A DNA stretch of 64,000 nt from Sinotaia quadrata (GCA_028829895.1 CM054182.1:90730546-90794545); one strand, 5' to 3'. Shown: positions 10,560-22,794, counted from the first letter of the stretch. A program made the numbers and translations. Notes: generated by a model not told the origin, from the letters alone.

Positions 10560-11775
10560 GTGCTATTATTGAACTGTGTTGTAACAAATTATCCTTTTTA
10601 CTGTCTTCTAACAACTTATTATTAGTTGTAATATTCTATTATTATTGCGGTGTGCTATAACAATATACTTTTCCTGAGCTATGCTGTAAAACTGTTATTA
10701 CTAGGCTGTGTTGTAACAATATTCTATAACTGAACTGTATTGAAACAATCAACAATTAATGAGCTGTGTTGTAATAATCTACTATTATTGAGCTGTATTG
10801 CAATAATCTACTATTAACCGAACTGTGTTGTAATAATATACTATTACAAGGGTGTGTTGTAAAAATCTACTATTACTGAGCTGTGTTGTAATAACCTACT
10901 ATTACTGAGCTGTGATTTAATAATCTACTATTACTGAGGTGTGTTGTAATAATTTACTATTACTGAGCTGTGATTTAATAATCTACTATTACTGAGCTGT
11001 GATGTAATAATTTACTATTACTGAGCTGTGATGTAATAATCTACTATTACTGAGCTGTGATGTAATAATCTACTATTACTGAGCTGTGATGTAATAATCT
11101 ACTATTACTGAGCTGTGATGTAATAATCTACTATTACTGAGCTGTGATGTAATAATTTACTATTACTGAGCTGTGATGTAATAATTTACTATTACTGAGC
11201 TGTGATGTAACACACTATCCTTTTACTGTGTTCTAACAATTTACTATTACTGGGCTGAGTTTTAATATTCTTCTATTACTGTGGTGTGTTGTAACAATAT
11301 ACTTTATCTGAGCTGTGCTGTAACAATCTGTTATTATTGTGTTGTAATAATGTAATAACTGAACTGTGTTGAAACAATCAACAATTAATGAGCTGTGTTG
11401 TAACAAACTAGTATTATTAATCTGTATTGCAATAATCTACTATTAACTGAGCTGTGTTGTAATGGTATACTATTACAGGGGTGTGTTGTAAAAATCTATT
11501 ATTGAGCTGTGTTGTAATAATTTACTCTTACTGAACTGTTGTAACAAACTTCTTTTACTGAACTGTGCTGTAACAAACTTCTTTTACTGAGCTGTGTTGT
11601 AACAAACTTCTTTTACTGAGCTGTGTTGTAACAAACTTCTTTTACTGAGCTGTGTTGTAACAAACTTCTTTAACTGAGCTGTGTTGTAACAAACTTCTTT
11701 TACTGAGCTGTGTTGTAACAAACTTCTTTAACTGAGCTGTGTTGTAACAAACTTCTTTTACTGAGCTGTGTTGCC
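10560..11775. repeat. 29-bp satellite with a 628-629-bp higher-order duplication
   Basis: The monomer is CTACTATTACTGAGCTGTGA then TGTAATAAT (29 bp). A second subfamily, AACTTCTTTTACTGAGCTGT then GTTGTAACA, fills 11540-11770. There are about 40 monomers. A diverged block at about 10590-10880 recurs at about 11218-11500, with shared landmarks such as GAAACAATCAACAATTAATG at 10742 and 11371. The whole tract is therefore organised above the monomer level. Confidence 0.93.
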
Positions 11776-11789
11776 CTACATGCATGCTA

Positions 11790-12350
11790 TTGAGTATTCG
11801 TCTTTCAATATTACCTTTACTACTATCTTTAATATAACTCACGGACAGCTTCACATGGTCTCAACAAACAAAGCAATTAATTACGTGGATATAATGACCA
11901 AATAATCGAGTCGCCTTTCTAATCTACTCCATTCTATTTCTATTTTTTATAATATTTTTAATTGCATTTTAAAATGAAATCTGTAAAACGTTAAATTTCG
12001 TTTGAAATTGCTCTTGGATATCTCTTGGTGGCAAAGGTGAAAGTATTTCGATTAATGTGCACACGCCACGTTAATTTATTTGCCTAGCCCTAGAGTCCTA
12101 GACCTTTAAACTAATTAAAGGTCTACAACCATCACAAAATCACGAGGTGATCAAAGGGCCACTGTTGGCAGGAAGTCTTAACAAAATGGTGAGCACTGTT
12201 ATTAGTTCCTTTGCAGGGCCCCTTTCATTAGGAGCCTAAGTAATATCAATAGGCGGCGTCTGTTTTATCCCACAGGTGGCTCTACAGTCACTCCTACATG
12301 ACGACTACTAAATAGTTCATAACAGACCTTGTGACTGCTTATATGGTTCA
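11790..12350. other. Single-copy spacer
   Basis: AT-rich sequence with no repeat or coding signal that I can support. Confidence 0.5.
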
Positions 12351-12359
12351 CCAGTTACA

Positions 12360-12668
12360 AAATGCCGTGACTGACTTCCTTGACAAATCATCAGTCAGAT
12401 ATTTTGTCACTGACTTTTTAATTCCTTGAGGAGACACCACACAGACATTATCATTACTGACTTTTCTTTAGGTGTCACCATAGAGATATTGTCGTTATTG
12501 ACTTTCTTTAGTTGTCATCAGAGAGATATTGTCGTTATTGACTTTTCCTTAGTTGTCACCACAGCGACATTATCGTTACTGACTTTTCTTTAGTTGTCAC
12601 CAAGGAGATATTGTCGTGAATAATTTTTCTTCAGTTGTCACCACAGTGATATTATCGTGACTGAATCG
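12360..12668. repeat. 41-bp minisatellite, about 7 copies
   Basis: GTTGTCACCA-type words occur at 12471, 12511, 12552, 12593 and 12634, spaced 40-41 bases. The unit also carries GAGATATTGTCGTTATTGAC. The first copies are degenerate. Confidence 0.9.
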
Positions 12669-12689
12669 TTAAAGTCACCAGACACCATC

Positions 12690-13555
12690 GCAGCTGGCTT
12701 CCTTTGCTTGTTTTTTAGTTCATTACTCCTAAACGGATGACAAACCACTTACACGAAGTCCTCACTATCCAGGAAGTCACGTCAAACTGTCATGAAATGA
12801 TAAGCGTTGTCACTCTAAAGTGATGATTTTTATTCTGTTTATAGCTACTGTGAGTATGGTGGGGAGTCAACAATTATATCGGATAGTGCGGCGAATTCAC
12901 ATCACGATAAAATCAGACGCCATCGCAAATTTTAGAAAATAACATTTTTTAAATGTCATTTTGATTCAGTTTAACAAACGTAACTGTGCAATGCACTGCT
13001 AAATGAGTGACGTATTTCGTGTGGAAATAAAATCTTCATAAGAATCAAATTTCACCCCCATTACACCACACACGCGCGCGCGCAAAGATTTCTCTTCTCC
13101 AAGCATTTTGGAAGAACAATCTTGTAAAGAAAGAAACGTGTCATAAGCAAAGGGAACCTATTCTGAATAGTTATACAACTAAATACTCTCCCATCCTGTT
13201 TTACCTCACATTTATGTTATATTATGCAAGATATATTTTAAATTATAAAGGGACAAATTGTTTCTATGGAAAGGGATGCAACTCTAATTATTATTATTTT
13301 TTTTTTTTAAACTAACACCTTTTTGCTTCACTGTTTTCTTCCCTACCCCCCCCCCCCAGTACTTTGCAAGAAATATTTTGTATTACAAATATCTCCTACC
13401 CACTGTTTTACTTTCCCACGAATAATTTGCAGCAAATATTTGGTATTTTAAAATGTGATGCATCTCAGAGCAGGTAAGTTACTTTCAAAAGTTCAGATTT
13501 ATTCATAAAATCACTCACTAGATAGTGAATATACGAAGTAATTAGCTATTTTATC
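12690..13555. other. Spacer with homopolymer runs
   Basis: AT-rich, mostly single copy. It holds a CGCGCGCGCG tract near 13073, a T-run near 13300 and a C-run near 13347. No gene found. Confidence 0.5.
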
Positions 13556-13559
13556 GTAG

Positions 13560-13687
13560 CAACAATTCCAAGAACCTTCCACAAGAAGCTAGTTTATAAT
13601 GGTTTTAGTCGGGAACGGTTTTACAGATACTTTAAATAAAAATTTACTACAGGCAAACCGCTGTTTCTAAATGATTTTGAATGTAAT

Positions 13688-13747
<60 letters not shown>

Positions 13748-14045
13748 AGAGAGAGATATATATATATCATAAGTAATAATTTGTTACATGAAAGGCCACT
13801 GTTTCTAGGCATATGTCATTCTAATGTTTGACGTATTCATATATTCCAAATAAAAATTTACTACAGGCAAAACCCAGTTCCTAAGTTTCTAAACATTTCC
13901 AAATTTAATGCTTTATATATATAGTATGTAATAAGCTGTTATAAGAAAACCCACTGTTTATAAGTATGCCAATCTAATGCTATATAATATTGTAAATAAT
14001 AATTTTATTATAGGCAAAGCACTTTTACTAAGCAGTCATTTTGAA
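13560..14045. repeat. Degenerate 65-75-bp repeat interrupted by (CT)n(AT)n
   Basis: AAATAAAAATTTACTACAGG and relatives occur near 13633, 13848 and 13994, and a decayed version near 13780 and 13925. Within it, 13691-13766 is a CT run followed by AT and a short GAGAGATATATA, which can fold back on itself. Confidence 0.7.
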
Positions 14046-14089
14046 ATGAAATGACAGTAACAAAAGAAAATAATGCATAATTGTAATTT

Positions 14090-14490
14090 TCGGCGATTTA
14101 TTACAGATAATTTTTCTTTTAATGCCAAGTAAACTATACATGTAAACCCACACTGAAACCATGGATAATTTCCCTTTAATGCCGAGTAAACTATACATGT
14201 AAACCCACACTGAAACAATGGATAATTTCCCTTTAATGCCGAGTAAACTATACATGTAAACCCACACTGAAACCATGGATAATTTCCCTTTAATGCCGAG
14301 TAAACTATACATGTAAACCCACACTGAAACAATGGATAATTTCCCTTTAATGCCGAGTAAACTATACATTTAAACCCACACTGAAACAATGGATAATTTC
14401 CCTTTAATGCCGAGTAAACTATACATTTAAACCCACACTGAAACAATAGATAATTTCCCTTTAATGCCGAGTAAATTATACATTTCAGAT
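14090..14490. repeat. 57-bp minisatellite, about 7 copies
   Basis: GGATAATTTCCCTTTAATGC then CGAGTAAACTATACATGTAA repeats every 57 bases (14161 and 14218). Units alternate irregularly between AAACCATGG and AAACAATGG. 57 is 19 codons, which holds two minus-strand frames open. Confidence 0.97.
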
Positions 14491-14665
14491 CGCACTGAAA
14501 TAACCATTTTCAGCTGGTTAACGCTTATAATTCTTTTTTAAACCAAGACACAGAATGATTAGTATAGCTAGGTTCCTCGGCTGATTTCCATTTTGTAGTT
14601 TTCTTTCTCTTTTTGTTTGTTTGTTTTTTTTCTTTAATTTTTTTTTCTACTTCAGTATTAACACC

Positions 14666-14668
<3 letters not shown>

Positions 14669-14711
<43 letters not shown>
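14669..14711. repeat. (GT)n microsatellite
   Basis: About 21 uninterrupted GT units. Confidence 0.98.
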
Positions 14712-14716
<5 letters not shown>

Positions 14717-14888
14717 AGGCAAGCAGACCTTTAAAGGATGTCAGAACATAGTAGCAATTCTCATTTATACTTCTCAAGCTCTTTTGCGTCAAAAGAAACA
14801 AAACACCGACTTGTACACAGACATCCGGTTAATCGCGCTGACTGTTATTTCTCTGGAGGGGAAAAACAAAACAAACAAATAAACAAAC

Positions 14889-15107
14889 CCAAAAGTGGAT
14901 TATAATAATCTGACTGCATTTCATTCCACCAGAATGACAATACAAAAGTGGATTATAATAATCTGACTGCATTTCATTACACCAGAATGACAATACAAAA
15001 GTGGATTATAATAATCTGACTGCATTTCATTACACCAGAATGACAATACAAAAGTGGATTATAATAATCTGACTGCATTTCATTACACCAGAATGACAAT
15101 ACAAAAA
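14889..15107. repeat. 53-bp minisatellite, about 4.1 copies
   Basis: AAAAGTGGATTATAATAATC recurs at 14891, 14944, 14997 and 15050. Copies are almost identical, so the array is young. Confidence 0.97.
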
Positions 15108-15109
15108 AC

Positions 15110-15940
15110 GATGTCATCGAATCTGTTAAATAAATGATTTTACCAAAAAACAGAACGAAGGGATGGGCATTTTGTCGTAATATCTATTCTCTTCCCTAAA
15201 CCCAAGTCGGCGTCATATCGGGCACTTTGACCTTGTATTTTAAATCTGCTTGATGGTGAGAATCTTGAAAACAGCCAGATCTGGAATTCATACTGTTCGA
15301 CTGGTGGCCAAGGCAGTATTTGTATTTTAAATAAACCAGTTGTGAATTCAAAACACCCCACAACCCTTATCAACTCCTCACCTAACCATATGGTTTTCTT
15401 ACAAGCCACTAACCAGCGTGTCCCCCCAAAAAACGTGATACACGGAACTGGTTTGATTTATCATTCACAGATCAGGTACAGTAATCATATTTCACACTCA
15501 CAACACATTCACCTGGCACACTCTCAAGTTGTATTACAATCTCATCAAATGACAACCGCAACAATTGCTTCGTTGAAAAGAGATTGTTATAATTTTCTCA
15601 GAAGCATAATTAAGGAGCGTGTGCAGTGACCCGAGGATATGACATTGAAATAGATCACTGCATCTGTTATTCAAGTGAAAATTATGGTTTCGTTTGTTGA
15701 TTTATTTTTGCTATTGTGAGGGATGCATATTTTATAGATTTACAAAATAAAACGTGATAATAAAGGGATATTGTAGGCTAGATAACATTTCGAAATCCGG
15801 TTCGGACTTCAGTCTGAATATATAGTGTTTCATTTCAGTAATAAAGCTTATTGTGAGAAGAATGCCCCTTAAAAGGTATGGTACTGTAAGTCAAGTAAGC
15901 GCTTCGCCAAGGTCGATAGTTTATAGGAAATCCATATCAA
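15110..15940. other. Single-copy spacer with short open frames
   Basis: Non-repetitive. Opposite-strand open frames of about 90 residues overlap around 15140-15630. Neither has a recognisable motif, and neither can be supported as a gene. Confidence 0.45.
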
Positions 15941-15942
15941 TA

Positions 15943-15971
15943 CTAGAGAGAGAGAGAGAGAGAGAGAGAGA
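15943..15971. repeat. (GA)n microsatellite
   Basis: About 14 GA units. Further short GAGAGA stretches follow to 16150. Confidence 0.95.
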
Positions 15972-16164
15972 TGTTTGTGTAGAATGAAACAATGTATGTA
16001 AAACTTATGAGAAAACCCTTGACATCGGATCTTAACGCATAGTACAGTCGTAGAGAGAGCTAGACACTGAAAATACAACCATGAAACATAGCTGTATACG
16101 TTTATACAGTCAGAGAGAGAGAAAAAATCAGTCAGACAGAGAGAGACTAGAAGATTATGAATTT

Positions 16165-16482
16165 TATTGTTTTTAAACATCACTCGATATGTAGTGTTGG
16201 CTATTGTTTTAAACATAACTCAATATTTAGTGTTGTAAACATCACTCAATATTTAGTGTTGGCTATTGTTTTAAACATCACTTAATATTTAGTGTTGGCT
16301 ATTGTTTTAAACATCACTCAATATTTAGTGTTGGCTATTGTTTTAAACATCACAATATTTAGTGTTGGCTATTGTTTTAAACATAACTCAATATTTAGTG
16401 TTGGCTATTGTTTTAAACATAACTCAATATTTCGTGTTGGCTATTGTTTTAAACATTACTCAATATTTAGTGTTGGCTTTTG
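16165..16482. repeat. 36-bp minisatellite, about 9 copies
   Basis: The unit is TTTTAAACATCACTCAATAT then TTAGTGTTGGCTATTG. The AT-rich cores differ by single bases and by two deletions. 36 is a multiple of three, so a periodic plus-strand frame results. Confidence 0.96.
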
Positions 16483-16499
16483 TGTAGTGAGGAATGAAT

Positions 16500-17480
16500 T
16501 CTGTGCATTCCTAAAGGTGAATCACTGAGTGAATGTGTAGGTGAAACACTCTGTGACGATTAGACATTAGGACAAATTATGCTACCAGTTTTTTTCTATT
16601 TTTCTTAATAAACCATAAATATAGTGTACCAGTTGTTGTGACCTTAGATTGGCCGATTGTGTAATCTGCCATACCCATCTATGCTACATGTAGTAGAGGC
16701 ATTAGGTGAAGTTCACTGACCACGTGTGGAAGTTGAGATGCATAGAAGGAGGGGGGGAATCAACAGGATGCATCTTGACCTTATATGGAGATTTGCGTTC
16801 CGGTCAATGACTCGTGTGAATCAGTGATTTGGCCCAGAGTCAGTTATAAGTATATATATATTTCTTCTCTAAAACCTGTGAATTCACACGCATTGCTCCC
16901 TAATCTTTCACAAAGGGCTGATATGCATAGGTTTTGCACATTTCAGAGAGTGGTAAAAATATATATTGACTTCTCAAAACTTGTTGTCATATATTATTGT
17001 ACATAATATTAGTATGTTGTTATTGATAATTGTTCCATATGAAACTAATGCATATCTCTTTCAGAGAAGATTCTGTGGCATTGGTGATGATTGAGATATT
17101 GAGATTCATGTAAGTGTAGAATTGGAATATTATTGTCATGTTTGTAAATATTCCTCCATGATGAGAATTTTGTAAATTAAAATTTAGCGTGTATCTAACA
17201 TTTGATGACATATCATCACTACTAAAACCAACATCACAATAGAAAACTATCTTTTTGAATTTGGGGGTCACTCAAGGACAGGCTTCGAATACGCATTATT
17301 TTTCTCGATGGGTCGCGGTGTATACTGTAATTTTCTATTGTTAAACTATTACACTTAAGACTAGCGCTGAAAACAATAACTAATTCTCCTTGATTTAGCC
17401 TAGATTTTGACAAAACTGTTTCACTAGCCAGTGGAGAAGGGGGATCATTCTAGATTATACTTCAATGTCTGGTCAGTTAA
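16500..17480. other. Single-copy spacer
   Basis: AT-rich, without long repeats. No gene or RNA recognised. Confidence 0.5.
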
Positions 17481-17548
17481 TATTTGAAAGAAAGAAAGAA
17501 AGAACTGGTCATTAGTACAAAAGTAACCATTAGTTCTTCTGTCTCTCT

Positions 17549-17730
17549 CTCGCAAACACACACACACACAGACACACGCACAAACGCACATGCGTGCACA
17601 AAACCCACACAAATGCTCATAAAAGAAGCAGTACGTACATATCATAGTTTGCATACTCGCATAATTAACGTATGCACAAACACACACACAAACAATGTAT
17701 TTGTTAGCGTAACCACACATACACACTATC
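17549..17730. repeat. CA-rich cryptic simple sequence
   Basis: ACACACACACACAC near 17556 followed by interspersed CACACA and ACAAAC words, preceded by (GAAA)n at about 17488-17502. Confidence 0.8.
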
Positions 17731-18340
17731 ATTACTTTTTAACATTATTACCGTTACATAATATAGTTATATCTGATTCATGCAGAATTTCACTTTTTCT
17801 CAACTTCGTGAAAGACAGGCCTCCGGATGTGTTCTGAGTTTCTCACGGTCTTCAGCACGCTCAACCTTATATTTAGAACAAGCGTCAAACGCTGTCAACC
17901 AATGGAAACTTCCGCACCTTTGAAAAAATGCGGGTCAGATTGTGTCGAACTAGACAGGCAATCGTAGAAATAAGCTTAGTGCTCTCTTCCAAAAAAGAAA
18001 CAGAAATGACTTTTGTGAATGATTTTTTTTCTTTAATGCGAACGTTCGCTTAATTTGAAAAGATAACTCCGTGCAGAATATATAAACATGCCCTCAATAG
18101 ATGTCGTTGAACGATTCTGACAGCATTGTCATTTTACTATCACGGATCGCTGAGACTGTTCAAGAATTGTGTGATGTGAAAACCACCGAAAGCATCACAC
18201 ACTGTGTTTGTGCGTTCCTCTGAAATTATCCACATGCACGCTTGGAATATAAAATCCAAAATCAAACTAGAACACAAAATGGACTCAATATAGCAATTTC
18301 CGTATATAGTCCAAATAGCACATTAATAAAAGTGTTACCC
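17731..18340. other. Single-copy spacer
   Basis: No repeats or coding signal that I can support. Confidence 0.5.
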
Positions 18341-18344
18341 CGTG

Positions 18345-18552
18345 CTCTATAATTTAATTCTGTTGTTATCCCTCTTCTTTTATTTAAAGCTCTATTATTA
18401 TCCCGTCATTTTCTATTATTTCAAGCTCTATTGTTATCCCGTCTTCTATTATTTAAAGCTCTATTATTATCCCGTCTTCTATTATTTAAAGCTCTATTAT
18501 TATCCCGTCTTCTATTATTTCAAGCTCTATTGTTATTCAGATTATGTTCTTT
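18345..18552. repeat. 33-bp minisatellite, about 6 copies
   Basis: The unit is TCTATTATTATCCCGTCTTC then TATTATTTAAAGC. A G variant (CTCTATTGTTA) occurs in two copies. The period is a multiple of three. Confidence 0.95.
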
Positions 18553-18865
18553 AAAGTTCCAGTAATATCCATTGGCATATTGTTAAGTTCCTTCATACCC
18601 CTCGCTGAAGACAGATAACTTTCCTTGCAATTGTCCTGAATATTACGGAGATCTTGTTATCTCGCGTTTTACACAGAAATGACAGGGAAGTACTTTTATT
18701 ACTAATGATGTCAAAGCACTTTTAGAATAAAAATACATACCGAGAAACTTAACAAGATCAAAGGAAAGTATGAGCAGGGAAAATAAAACTGTATTTAAAA
18801 AAAGGAAACGTAAAAAAAGAGATAGAGAAAAATATCCTAGGCATAGCTGCTTGCGAAGACATTTG

Positions 18866-19075
18866 TCATGTCCTACGACCTAGGTTATTTCTTTTCCCAT
18901 TGCTGGAAGTTAGACAACTCTTGGTTGCAACATGACGTCATGTCCTACATTATTTCTTGCCCAATTGCTGGAAGTTAGACAACTCTTGGTTGCAACATGA
19001 CGTCATGTCCTACATTATTTCTTGCCCAATTGCTGGAAGTTAGACAACTCTTGGTTGCAACATGATGTCATGTAA
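18866..19075. repeat. 65-bp minisatellite, about 3 copies, with CRE-like palindromes
   Basis: TGCTGGAAGTTAGACAACTC starts at 18901, 18966 and 19031 (65-base spacing). Two units end in an intact TGACGTCA (18933-18940, 18998-19005). The third has ATGATGTCA. Confidence 0.95.
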
Positions 19076-19306
19076 GGGGTTATTATAATAGGACTGAGAA
19101 TTTTCATTGTATCCAGCACTGTGAAAAGACAAAGGGGTCTTTCCTAAATTTAATTACCTGACTGATAAAGTACATGATCGCTCGAGTTGTGCGAACACAA
19201 ATTTCCGCAGGGTGTGACATGCGTGACATGCGCTGAGTAGATGGGCGGAGACGGAGCATAAACGTGGCTGTTCATTAAAAGTCACGATCTGCGCTTTGAC
19301 TATCAC

Positions 19307-19419
19307 TGACGTCAAGTGAAAGACAAACAGGTTTGTGAATGTTCAATTTAAGATCCGATCTGCGTTTAACTATGGCTAGCAATGACGTCACGTGAATGAC
19401 AAAAATTTCAGTGACGTCA
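19307..19419. promoter_or_regulatory. Three TGACGTCA (CRE-type) palindromes
   Basis: Exact TGACGTCA octamers lie at 19307-19314, 19383-19390 and 19412-19419, in addition to the two in the 65-bp array just upstream. The octamer is the consensus for CREB/ATF bZIP factors. Each is embedded in a recurring context (CACTTGAAAGACAAA or similar), so they may be carried by a decayed repeat. Regulatory use is inference. Confidence 0.35.
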
Positions 19420-19689
19420 CTTGAAAGACAAAAATAATTGGTTTACTACACGATCCTTTGACAGAGTTGTCGTGAATCTACGCAAATAGGACAAAAATAA
19501 TTTTTGTGAATTTCTCTTTAAAGAAATATACATTAATTTGTTTGTAAATGACCCAATGTTATTCGTTTATAAGAGGAGGAAACACATTTTTGAAAAATTG
19601 TGTAACTAACATTTTAAAAGTTATATGAAAGGAATATTATGAATATCTCTTTGTTTATAATCACTTTGCATTTCATTACTAAAGTGGCC

Positions 19690-19890
19690 ATGCTTTGGAG
19701 CATACATCATCCAGGGTTCGGGATTCCGAGCATAAGGGTTTGGGGGATTCTGAGTAGAGTTGTCATTGAAAGGATTGGGATTTTAAGCAGGTGTCATTGA
19801 AGGGTTTTGGATTATTAGTATAAGTCCATAAAAGAGTGTGGGTTTTTGAGAACATGTCCTGAAAGGGTTAGGAATTCTGAGTACACTAAA
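19690..19890. repeat. Degenerate 35-45-bp repeat
   Basis: GGGTTTGGGGGATTCTGAG, AAAGGATTGGGATTTTAAG and AAAGGGTTAGGAATTCTGAG are divergent copies of one unit, about five in all. Confidence 0.6.
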
Positions 19891-20019
19891 GATATGTGTA
19901 TGTTTAACTAGTCAAAATAAAGTTTAAAAAATTGCCAATTATGGATTGTTATATCGCCACTGTCAGTACAAAGTTTCATGCGGGCGGCCAGATATATATA
20001 CGATTCTTAACTACAGTCT

Positions 20020-20280
20020 AATTCAGATACAGGCAGACTGGTGAATTTCAATGGTATCCCCCCCCCTCTCCCCCGCTATAATCTAACAGATTATAGCATC
20101 CTGGTGAATTTTCTAGTGAATTTTCCCTTACAAACTAATACTGGCACCGGCATACTGATAAAAATTCCAATGACTTTTCCGCTACAAACTAGTACAGATA
20201 CAGTCATACTGGTAAAAGTTCCAGCGACTTTTCCCCTACAAACTAAAATACAGGCATATTGGTGAAAGTTTCTCTTTACA
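20020..20280. repeat. Degenerate about 52-bp repeat with a perfect hairpin
   Basis: CAGGCATACTGGTGAAAGTT-like words followed by CGACTTTTCCCCTACAAACT recur four to five times. Within the first unit, 20075-20097 is a perfect 10-bp stem, 3-base loop palindrome (GCTATAATCT/AGATTATAGC). Confidence 0.75.
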
Positions 20281-20850
20281 GTCTTGTATTGTTTATATAG
20301 TTGCCCCCACCCCCTATTTTTTCCCTACCATCGTAGAGCCCATAAAGCAGTGTATAACCTGCTATCCCTTAATTCTCATGTAACAGCTATTACAGGTGCA
20401 TACGACTCTTATGCTCTAACTGCCAATAATGTGTTTCAAGCACAAGATAAAAACTTTAATACACTAAATGTCAGCAGTAATTCAAAAACATGCACAAGAC
20501 AGTTCAACATGTGCTAAAATTTAGTGTAATAATTGCCAATTTAAACACTTGTATAGGCTAGAGTCGCACAAATGCACGACTGTAATGTATTAATTGTCAA
20601 CAGAATTCAGCTTAAGCGTAAATAGCACGTGTCAAACTCTTCAACTTTAACACAGTCCTAATGTTTTAGTTCACACTAATGTACTTTTAACTTTACTACC
20701 CACTCCACCAAAATACCCCCCACTACACCGGTAAGCATCATAGCATGGAGTCACACTAAATAACTCACTTCGTTCTTCATTAGCAATCCGCAGCTTGACT
20801 GGGTGCGGTAAAATAACGGCTTCGTCATTAACTGGTCTTTGGTGAAGAAA
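20281..20850. other. Single-copy spacer
   Basis: A plus-strand open frame at 20284-20517 lacks any recognisable motif. Nothing else is supported. Confidence 0.45.
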
Positions 20851-20854
20851 ACGC

Positions 20855-20966
20855 AACATGGTGGCTCAAACTGAAGCATGAGGGCCCAAACTAAACACAA
20901 TGGCTCAAACTGAACATGATGGCTCAAACTGCAACAAGATTGTCCCAAACCGAAGCAGGATGGCCT
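20855..20966. repeat. 21-22-bp degenerate minisatellite, about 5 copies
   Basis: The unit is approximately ATGGCTCAAACTGAAGCA. Copies differ at 2-5 positions. Confidence 0.8.
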
Positions 20967-21961
20967 ATGTTGCTCAAGCGTTTGTTGCTGTGTCCTTACA
21001 AAATCATTTAGGATTGTAGGTGATCTGCACTGCCCAGAAACAGGACGCGCAGCTTGGTTAACCGTCCGATTCCTGATTTTCGTTCCGTGAAATGAATTCC
21101 AGAAACCAAACGTCTTATCGGAAGAGCCACGCCCTTGAATTAGGAAACATAATTGAGAGATTTTAATTTATATTGATATATCAGGATTTGAACGTAGGAG
21201 TGCAGGTGACGACGATCGAATCAGATTTTGCTAACCTATCTAGTTTTAAGGCAGCCTGACCCTACGCTTTCCCCCACACATAAACTTGCTAATATGCTTG
21301 GCTGACTGACTTGTTTACTTTTTGTCAATCATGCCGTTGCTCGGATTTCAGATCTATGGACCAATCCGCCTATCCTAAAGCAAATAGCAATGATAATGTC
21401 GAAAATAACATGACGATAGTCATGACGACGTAATACAGCAGGATGAAGCTGATAAATATTCTATTCGCTTCTCAACTCCACGCAATAATGAGAACTGTGG
21501 ATACGCGTGACAAACATAAATAGAGAAAAAAAAACCCTCACACTATACTTTGATGGGAAAATTGGTGGGCGGCCCTCTTGCCGGCGTTACGGTTCGAGTG
21601 GGTTGATCTTGGGGTGGAGAGTATATAGAAGCAATGAAACGAAGACCAGCCGAACGAGAATTCGAACCCTTGGCTGAACAAAGCTATGGGCTTCACCAAA
21701 GACCCGCTTCGAAATGGAGTCGGCAACGCCAGGGGACGCAAATCTTAATTATTTTTCGTTCGACCTACTCAAAACACTGATGATCGCTTATATATTCCGA
21801 ATTCGAATACCATTTTTTTTTTCAAATAAATCTCTGCAGTTTGTGAAGCCGATCAATGAAAGAATGCGCGGAATGCAATAATTTCAATACAAAATAATTA
21901 TTGAACACAGTGTGACCCTTCCCACGGAATATTCGCGAGGGTGGATGCGCGCGCACTTCCG

Positions 21962-22279
21962 ATGCTCTCGGATTTAGCGGCGTTGAAAACGAACGAGCCC
22001 ACGGAGTCTGCCGACAGCGTGCAAACCAAGTTATTCGAGCGAGTGATCCGTTTTATCCCGCAGCCGCAAGCAGGCCGCAGACAACAACTTGTTTACGACA
22101 CGATTGGGCATCCAGGATTTCGCCTAATGTTAAGCAATGTTCACACGGCAGATTTTCCACTGATGGACCGACCACACGGCAGACTTTCAACATGTTCTGA
22201 GCATTGCGTAAAAATGAATGGTTACCCTCTCTGTTTCGCGCGCAGGCACATGCACACATCTATACCCGTGCATGCGTGA
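21962..22279 (+). CDS. CpG-dense open reading frame, hypothetical
   Basis: An ATG-initiated frame of 105 codons starts in a locally GC-rich, CpG-dense block: about twenty CpG between 21940 and 22135, far more than its AT-rich neighbours. The N-terminal part is compositionally protein-like (MLSDLAALKTNEPTESADSV, then a basic segment with FERVIRFIPQPQAGRRQQ). The C-terminal half includes HGRLSTCSEHCVKMNG. The frame stays open upstream of the ATG for at least seven codons. No domain is recognised. I see no strong donor site inside it. It could be a first exon with an unmethylated CpG cluster, or a chance frame in a GC-rich patch. Confidence 0.22.
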   Translation: MLSDLAALKTNEPTESADSVQTKLFERVIRFIPQPQAGRRQQLVYDTIGHPGFRLMLSNVHTADFPLMDRPHGRLSTCSEHCVKMNGYPLCFARRHMHTSIPVHA

Positions 22280-22435
22280 TTGTGTGTGAGAGAGAGGGAG
22301 GGGTAGAGGTCATGTGATTGATTTACCGTGTAATACGTAGTTCGAAATGTACAAAAAGATGGAGATGACCTTGGATACTTACTTTTGATTTTAGAACATT
22401 TAGTGGGTTGTTTTTTCGATTTTAATTTTGTTTTG

Positions 22436-22645
22436 TTGTATGTGAGTGTGCGTGCGTGTGCGTGTGTGGGTGATTGTGTGTGGGTGAGTGTGTAGTTGTT
22501 GTGTGAATTGGAATGTGGGTGAAGCATTTGAGTGATTGTATTCTTAATATGCTTAGTGATATTGATCGAATATATTCATTTCTTGCAAGTTAATCACATG
22601 TGAGCGTAGCATACAAATAATGCGTTTGTGAGTGTGTGCGCGCGC
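22436..22645. repeat. GT-rich cryptic simple sequence
   Basis: Interrupted TGTG/TGCG runs around 22440-22500 and 22630-22650, including a CGCGCGCG stretch. Confidence 0.75.
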
Positions 22646-22794
22646 GCGTGTATATGTTTGTTTCTGACTTTATCTTTCGGTGTGTTAGTGCTATTGTGTC
22701 TGCTTGACTTTATTTGATTTTTTTTTTTTAGTTCGCATGTGTGTGTGAACGATTTAGTTTGGTAGTGAGTAACGTGAGCATTGTTCCATTTACG

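Noticed and set aside
14028..14446. Two overlapping minus-strand frames with 19-residue repeats
   Set aside because: Both are products of the 57-bp array; two different frames being open at once is the sign of a repeat artefact.
21545..21740. Possible tRNA or SINE on the minus strand (GGGTTCGAATTC)
   Set aside because: The B-box-like word is good, but the best A-box candidate is only about 19 bases away and no stems form.
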